The notes under the pieces are model-generated. The model did no database searches. It was not told where the DNA came from and saw only the letters and a program-made list of their open reading frames with translations. A DNA stretch of 31,709 nt. It comes from JALZEG01 sp046263255 (GTDB taxonomy: Bacteria; Actinomycetota; CADDZG01; WHSQ01). Location of the stretch: positions 1-31,709 of the forward strand of contig JBHELD010000020.1 in assembly GCA_046263255.1 (NCBI GenBank), given 5' to 3'. Below are positions 26,911-31,709 of the stretch, piece by piece (positions within the stretch are counted from its first letter, which is position 1; every line of letters begins with the position of its first letter). A program made the translations under genes and the position numbers.

Positions 26911-27876
26911 CTACGCGGGCAGGACCCGGCCCCCGAACCAGACGCCGTCCCTCACCGCCGACCCCGCCGGCACCCTCTCGCGCGGCCACACGATGGCTCG
27001 CTCCACGGTCGCGCCGGGCTCCACGACGGCACCGTCCAGGACCACCGCACCCGGCCGCAGCCCGCCCCGAACGACCGCGCCCGCCCCCACGAAGGTCCGG
27101 CCGCCGGCGACGTCGGCGACCTCACCGGGCCACGGCGCCGGGGGCTCCGGCCCCCACCCCTCGAGCAGGTCGAGCGACGCCGCGAGATAGGCCGCCGGGC
27201 TCCCGACGTCCCTCCAGTAGCCGCGGTGGCGGTACACCGCCAGGCGGCCGCTCGCCGCGAGGCTCGCCAGCAGGGTCTCGCCCAGGCCCAGCGGCCGCGT
27301 CTCGGGCAGCTCGAACAGCACCTCCCGGTCGAACACCGCGGCCCCGAGGAACACGCCTCCGGCCGCGCCCGCCCTCCGTCGCCGGTCGACGAACGCCGCC
27401 GCCCGGTCCCCCTGCAGGACGAAGTCCGCCCCCGCGTCCACCTCCCGGACGGCGACCGTCGCCGGGGCGTCCGAGGCCGAGTGCGCCTCCCTCAGGGCCT
27501 CGGCCCGGAGGTCCGTCAGGACGTCCGCGTTCCACGTCACGACCCGGGGCCCGATCCGGTCCCTCAGCGCGACGAGCGTCCCGGCGGTCCCGTAGGCTTC
27601 TGGCTCCTCGAACAAGGTCTGAAATCCCTCGTGGGTGGGCACGTAGTGGAGGAGGACGCCAGTTACCGAGCGAGGCAGGTGGCGTACGTTCATCACGACG
27701 GCAGGTCCGATGGGGAGCAGCCGCGAGAGGCCGAATGCGGCCAGGGGGATACCCAGCATCGGCAGCGCCGGCTTGGCCACTTCGTCCGTCAGGGGGCGAA
27801 GCCTCTCGCCCCGTCCCGCCGCAAACAGGACCGCCGCTACCGGCAACGAACCTACGTCTCTGGAGGGGTCGCCCAA
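26911..27876 (-). CDS. NDP-sugar pyrophosphorylase (sugar-1-phosphate nucleotidylyltransferase)
   Basis: Joins a sugar-1-phosphate to an NTP to give an activated sugar for polysaccharide or glycan synthesis. The N-terminal nucleotide-binding signature LFAAGRGERLRPLTDEVAKP (about residues 17-36) has the Gly-x-Gly-x-Arg loop and the catalytic Lys-Pro. The metal/sugar-site motif TWNADVLTDL follows near 115-124, and GYWRDVGSPAAYL is the typical Trp-Asp-Gly substrate motif. Residues from about 255 on look like a short left-handed beta-helix (GRTFVGAGAVVRGGLRPGAVV). The exact sugar and nucleotide cannot be told. Mannose-1-phosphate guanylyl- or glucose-1-phosphate thymidylyltransferase-like forms both fit. 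The start is uncertain: TTG at 27876 or the TTG ten codons in. It is divergent from the gene at 27920. Confidence 0.85.
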   Translation of the reverse strand: MGDPSRDVGSLPVAAVLFAAGRGERLRPLTDEVAKPALPMLGIPLAAFGLSRLLPIGPAVVMNVRHLPRSVTGVLLHYVPTHEGFQTLFEEPEAYGTAGTLVALRDRIGPRVVTWNADVLTDLRAEALREAHSASDAPATVAVREVDAGADFVLQGDRAAAFVDRRRRAGAAGGVFLGAAVFDREVLFELPETRPLGLGETLLASLAASGRLAVYRHRGYWRDVGSPAAYLAASLDLLEGWGPEPPAPWPGEVADVAGGRTFVGAGAVVRGGLRPGAVVLDGAVVEPGATVERAIVWPRERVPAGSAVRDGVWFGGRVLPA

Positions 27877-27919
27877 CTCCGAATCACGTCTCCGTCGAGC
27901 GGATCTGAGAGGTCAGTGA

Positions 27920-30697
27920 GTGTACGAGCGCAGAGCTCTGCGTAGGTTCCGCATGCTCTCGTTCGGGCGCGCCCTGAGGGGGCTGCTCGTGCTGGCCGTC
28001 GCCGGGACGATGTTCGCGCCCTTTGCCGCGGCCGGCCCCGGCGGGCGGAACGGGTCGCTCTGCGGGAGCGCGCGCGGGGGCTGGGAGAGCATCGACGTCC
28101 CGTTCACCGAGGGCTCGCAGGCGATCAAGTCGTGGTCGATCTCGCAGACGACCACGCCGATGTTCGCGACGAACGGACTGGTTCTCATGCGATCGCTCGA
28201 CCGCGGCTGCAGCTGGACCGAGGTGTGGCGGCTCGACGCCGTGCCCCGGCCGGGCACGACCGTGACGGCGGCGGAGTCGACGATCGAGCAGGTCCACGTC
28301 TCCGAGTCGCCGCTCGCTCCTGGGAAGGTCTTCCTGACCGTCGACCAGCTCGATCCGGTGTCGCGGCCGCGCCTGTTCGTCAGCAGCGACAGCGGCTCGA
28401 GCTTCTCGCCGGCGGAGCGGGGGCTGGAAGGCGCGGTCGGCCGGCCCGAGGACATCGCGTCGGCGCCGAGCAACCCCGGGAAGGTCTACCTGCTGACGGA
28501 CACGACGGGGATCCAGCGGCGGCTTCTTCCCGACGGCCCCCCCGAGCTGCCCGACCTGCCCGACGAGGTCGAGGGCCCCTTGCCGAACCAGAACGGCTTC
28601 GCACAGGCGCTCTACGAGAGCATCGACGGAGGGCGGACGTGGCAGCCGGTCCGCAACGTGTACGCGGGCGACCCGTTCGACGGGATCGAGGTCGATCCGA
28701 TGGACGCCGACCAGGTATGGCTCTACGGCGAGTGCGGCGCGCTCCGACCGCCCGGCGCGACGACGCCGTGCGAGGTGTCGGACGCGGTGCCGGGCCCGAT
28801 CGGCTACGTCGACGTGTGGCACACGCCCGGGTCGCCCGCGCGGATCCTCGCGGCGCGCACCGACACGAGCGACGTCTACCGGTCCAACAACGGGGGCCGC
28901 GAGTTCGTCGCCAACCCCATGCCGGGCATCGTGCAGTCCCTCGCGAGCGTGAACCCGCTCCTCGAGGTGTACGCGACGAGCGCCGGCGTCTATCTCCGGC
29001 AGTTCGGCGGGAAGACCGTCGACCTCACGCCGGCCGACCACCGGCCGATCCTCGACCTCCATCTCACCACCGGCGCGGGCAGCGAGATCTGGGGGCGGAC
29101 CGAGTCGTCGATCGAGCGCCGGATCGTCAAGCCCCCCCAGTACCGCAAGCCGGACTATTGCGAGGAGATGGCGAAGCTCGGCTACACCGGCTTCGGATGC
29201 GCGGCCGAGCTCGACATCGAGGTGCCGTGCGTCGAGACGCCCGATCCGGGCGAGCCCGCGCTCGAGCCCGCCCGCGTCGACATCGCGCTGGGGCCGGGCC
29301 AGGAGAAGACCGTGCACTACGACTTCCGGCTACCGGGAAAGGAGCGTTCGCTCGACGTCTTCTTCCTGGTCGACGTGTCGGGCAGCATGCAGGACGCGAT
29401 CGACGGCACCGGCCGCGCCATGAACGAGATCGTGGCGAAGCTGACCGGCAGCGGCATCGACGTCAACTTCGGCGTCGGCGAGTACCGCAGCTACACGCAG
29501 GCGCCGGTGTACCGGCGCGTCCTCGACATCACGAACGACTGCGGCGCGGTCGAGGACGCGCTCGAGAGCCTCATCGCGTCGGGCGGCGGCGAGGAGACGC
29601 AGCTCGAGGCGCTCTACCAGGTCGCCCGCGGCGAGAGCCGCCCCGGGCTGAACGTCGTCGTCCCGTCGGGGCAGGACGCGACCTGGCGTGCGGACTCCAA
29701 GCGCGTGATCATCCACCCGACCGACGAGCCGATCTCCGAGGGGCCGCCCAACCCGTCGTACCAGGAGGTCGCCGACGCGCTGAACAGCGAGCTCATCGAC
29801 CAGATCGGAGTCGCGATCGAGGACAGCTTCGGCGGCGGAGGGAGCGTCGGTGACGACCCGCCGCCGAGCGAGGGCCTCGAGCGCGTCGCACGCGACACCG
29901 AGACGCTCGCGCCGGAGGGCGGGGTCGACTGCAACGGCGACGGCGAGCCCGACATCGCGGAGGGCGAGCCCCTCGTGTGCAAGATCAGCCCGCTGCGGGC
30001 GCGCAACGCCTCGGCGATGGCGCCCGCGATCATCAACACGCTGAAGGCCCTCGGGGAGGACCCGAACGTCTACTTCGACGCCGCCGGCGACGACGCCGTG
30101 GTCGAGGACGGTCCCCCGGAGGAGAAGGTCGCCGACGTCTCCGACCCCTCCCAGATGGGCTTCGACGTCACGTATTCGTGCCCGGCGCTGCACGCGCGCA
30201 AGCGCTTCGAGGTGGAGATCACCGCCGAGGTCGACGGCGAGCGCAAGGGCCTCTCGAAGGCGAGCGTCCTCTGCAAGGTCCCGCCCAAGCCGAGCCCCCT
30301 TCCGCCCCTCGTTCCGTTCGTGGCGCTGCCGGTGATCCCGTTCATCCCGCCGCCCCCGGCGCCGCCGGAGATCCCTCCGGTCCCGAACCCCAACCCGAAC
30401 CCCAACCCCAACCCGAACCCGCAGGGCCAGGCGCAGGCGCAGGGGGCGATGGCGACCCAGGAGCAGGAGCAGCCCCAGCTTGCGTACGTGCACGCTCAGG
30501 CGCAGCGGGCCCTGGCCGCGGCTCAGGAATCCGCGGGCGGGAGAGAGACTGAGTACGCTATGTCGAGTTACTCCAGGGACTCGGATGGCGTACCACCAGA
30601 AGCAATCTTCATGATCGGTGCGATGACCATGACGGCGGCATTCGGCTGCCTGACCCTCGCCCGGCAGAGGGTCCGAGTCCAGCAAGTCCGCCGCTAG
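27920..30697 (+). CDS. Surface protein with Asp-box propeller, VWA domain and C-terminal membrane anchor
   Basis: A 925-residue exported protein, probably for binding or adhesion at the cell surface. The signal segment is LRGLLVLAVAGTMFAPFAAA (about residues 19-38). Residues 40-430 look like a BNR/sortilin-type propeller, with Asp-boxes SLDRGCSW, SSDSGSSF, SIDGGRTW and a weaker SNNGGREF. About residues 480-660 form a von Willebrand A domain whose metal site DVSGS is D485, S487 and S489, with the later Thr in GGGEETQLEALYQ. Cys pairs and a DCNGDGEPD acidic loop (possible calcium site) follow. A Pro-Asn dipeptide run and a Gln/Ala-rich linker lead to one hydrophobic segment (AIFMIGAMTMTAAFGCLTLA) and a basic tail, so it is probably anchored with the bulk outside. 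The GTG at 27920 follows GAGAGG; ATG 27953 is possible. It lies 34 bases before ftsH. Confidence 0.8.
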   Translation: MYERRALRRFRMLSFGRALRGLLVLAVAGTMFAPFAAAGPGGRNGSLCGSARGGWESIDVPFTEGSQAIKSWSISQTTTPMFATNGLVLMRSLDRGCSWTEVWRLDAVPRPGTTVTAAESTIEQVHVSESPLAPGKVFLTVDQLDPVSRPRLFVSSDSGSSFSPAERGLEGAVGRPEDIASAPSNPGKVYLLTDTTGIQRRLLPDGPPELPDLPDEVEGPLPNQNGFAQALYESIDGGRTWQPVRNVYAGDPFDGIEVDPMDADQVWLYGECGALRPPGATTPCEVSDAVPGPIGYVDVWHTPGSPARILAARTDTSDVYRSNNGGREFVANPMPGIVQSLASVNPLLEVYATSAGVYLRQFGGKTVDLTPADHRPILDLHLTTGAGSEIWGRTESSIERRIVKPPQYRKPDYCEEMAKLGYTGFGCAAELDIEVPCVETPDPGEPALEPARVDIALGPGQEKTVHYDFRLPGKERSLDVFFLVDVSGSMQDAIDGTGRAMNEIVAKLTGSGIDVNFGVGEYRSYTQAPVYRRVLDITNDCGAVEDALESLIASGGGEETQLEALYQVARGESRPGLNVVVPSGQDATWRADSKRVIIHPTDEPISEGPPNPSYQEVADALNSELIDQIGVAIEDSFGGGGSVGDDPPPSEGLERVARDTETLAPEGGVDCNGDGEPDIAEGEPLVCKISPLRARNASAMAPAIINTLKALGEDPNVYFDAAGDDAVVEDGPPEEKVADVSDPSQMGFDVTYSCPALHARKRFEVEITAEVDGERKGLSKASVLCKVPPKPSPLPPLVPFVALPVIPFIPPPPAPPEIPPVPNPNPNPNPNPNPQGQAQAQGAMATQEQEQPQLAYVHAQAQRALAAAQESAGGRETEYAMSSYSRDSDGVPPEAIFMIGAMTMTAAFGCLTLARQRVRVQQVRR
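30383..30421 (+). repeat. Pro-Asn dipeptide-coding repeat
   Basis: Thirteen codons alternate Pro and Asn (hexamer CCSAAC repeated) within the surface protein, between the VWA region and the membrane anchor. It is probably an extended wall-spanning linker. The repeated hexamer makes copy-number change likely. Confidence 0.85.
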
Positions 30698-30731
30698 CGC
30701 AACACGACGTCTTGTGTAAGGAGGCCGGTCG

Positions 30732-31709
30732 GTGAGCAGCGAGCAAATCGGGGGGTTGTCCGCGTGGCGCCGCAGGATGGCGCGGAGCTACAAGCACTAC
30801 CGGGTGCGGCGCGCCCGGAAGAAGCACGCGGGCAAGCGCGGGACCGTAAGCCGCCGGTCCTCGATCGTCCTCGGCCTGATCCTCGTCGTGCTCTTCGGCG
30901 CGTTCGCGTGGTCGCAGACCTATCTCGAGCCGGAGTCGCCGGGGCAGGAGCTGACGTTCGACGAGATCGACGCTCTCGCGAAGGAGAAACGGATCGCCAG
31001 TGCCGAGTTCCGCGATGAGGACGCGCAGCTCGTCGGGTCGTACCAGGCGGAGCCGCTGCCGGGTTTCGAGAAGGAGGAGCCGAAGCCCCGCGACGAGAAG
31101 CCCGAAGCCAAGGACGACGCCGAGAGCGGTGAGGACGCCGACGGCGAGAACGCCGGCACGCCCGACGAGAGCGAGGGCGAAAGCGGCGCCACCGGGCCGA
31201 ACGCCGGCGACGCCAACAACGACGCCAACGCTGGGGGCGACGAGGACGGTGGGGACGCGAAGAAGGCCGCCGGCAAGCCGGAGCCCGAGCCGCAGCCGAA
31301 GGCCCCCGAGGGCGACGGCGAGTTCTGGGTGCAGCTGCCGCAGAACGGCGCCGCGTTCGGGCCGCTCGTCGACGCGCTGACCGCGGCCGGCGCGAGCGTG
31401 TCGGTCGACCCGCAGACGTCGAAGGCCGTCGTGCGCGTGATCTCCCAGTTCCTGCTCCCGCTCCTCATTCTCGCCGCGTTCTTCGGTCTGCTCTTCACGG
31501 CGGGCCGCGGCGGCGGCTCCGGCATCGGCGACGTCATGCAGTTCGGCTCGATCGGCAAGGGCAAGACCAAGAAGGGCGCGTCGGGCATGGTGACGTACAA
31601 GGACGTCGGCGGCGCGGAGGAAGCCGTGCTCGAGCTGTCCGAGGTCGTCGACTACCTGCAGAACCCGGAGCGCTACGAGGAGATCGGCGCAGTGCCCCCG
31701 AAGGGCGTG
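30732..31709 (+). CDS. ftsH: ATP-dependent zinc metalloprotease FtsH (3' partial)
   Basis: Membrane-bound AAA+ protease for quality control of membrane proteins. The visible 326 residues include a basic cytoplasmic N-terminus, TM1 (about 44-61), an extracytoplasmic domain, TM2 (about 244-265), the Gly-rich linker, and the start of the AAA domain (VTYKDVGGAEEAVLELSEVV, then NPERYEEIGAVPPKGV). The window ends just before Walker A, so the ATPase and HEXXH protease parts are not seen. Between FDEIDALAKEKRIASAEFRD and FWVQLPQNG an insert of about 90 residues rich in Glu, Asp, Ala, Gly and Pro (about 108-197) interrupts the outer domain. The GTG at 30732 follows AAGGAGG (30718-30724). No stop occurs before the edge. 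Confidence 0.93.
   Translation, partial: MSSEQIGGLSAWRRRMARSYKHYRVRRARKKHAGKRGTVSRRSSIVLGLILVVLFGAFAWSQTYLEPESPGQELTFDEIDALAKEKRIASAEFRDEDAQLVGSYQAEPLPGFEKEEPKPRDEKPEAKDDAESGEDADGENAGTPDESEGESGATGPNAGDANNDANAGGDEDGGDAKKAAGKPEPEPQPKAPEGDGEFWVQLPQNGAAFGPLVDALTAAGASVSVDPQTSKAVVRVISQFLLPLLILAAFFGLLFTAGRGGGSGIGDVMQFGSIGKGKTKKGASGMVTYKDVGGAEEAVLELSEVVDYLQNPERYEEIGAVPPKGV

Overview
The window is very GC-rich. Genes are tightly packed, GTG starts predominate, and stop/start overlaps such as GTGA, ATGA and TAGTG are common. Together with the gene content this suggests an actinobacterium (Actinomycetota), possibly of the Thermoleophilia/Solirubrobacterales type. The lineage is inferred from style and content, not from a marker gene. 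I saw no rRNA, tRNA, CRISPR array, transposase or integrase.

Layout. (1) 1-7466, plus strand: the distal part of a respiratory complex I operon, nuoH (5'-truncated by the window edge), I, J, K, L, M, N. (2) 7514-14412: an accessory island. It holds a small TMEM229/CmpB-like membrane protein. Next comes a minus-strand receptor-like class III nucleotidyl cyclase with a cytoplasmic cyclase domain, one membrane helix and an external seven-repeat propeller. Head-to-head with it, 12 bp between start codons, is a Crp-family cyclic-nucleotide-binding regulator. Downstream are a secreted propeller that is a clear paralogue of the cyclase's sensor domain, a secreted TolB-like/RTX protein, and an M23 (LytM)-like protein whose 5' end is a 33-bp tandem repeat. 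(3) 14731-25623: a second, divergent complex I operon in the order nuoA-B-C-D-H-I-J-K-L-M-N, with no nuoE, nuoF or nuoG. (4) 25624-26910: a lower-GC hypothetical gene flanked by short inverted repeats. (5) 26911-27876, minus: a sugar-nucleotide pyrophosphorylase. (6) 27920-30697: a large surface protein with an Asp-box propeller and a VWA domain. (7) 30732-end: the N-terminal part of FtsH, cut just before Walker A.

How the parts fit. Both nuo sets keep the proton-pumping residues of NuoL/M/N, so both should build ion-pumping membrane arms. The second set lacks the NADH-oxidising module. It has a Trp where the quinone-site Tyr of NuoD is expected, altered acidic residues in the NuoH loop, and a roughly 270-residue tail on NuoI. 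This suggests a different electron donor and perhaps a different quinone or acceptor. The island between the operons looks like a cyclic-nucleotide signalling and cell-surface module: transmembrane cyclase, Crp-type receptor, and a secreted copy of the cyclase's own sensor propeller. I consider that arrangement and the NuoEFG-less complex the most interesting parts of the window.
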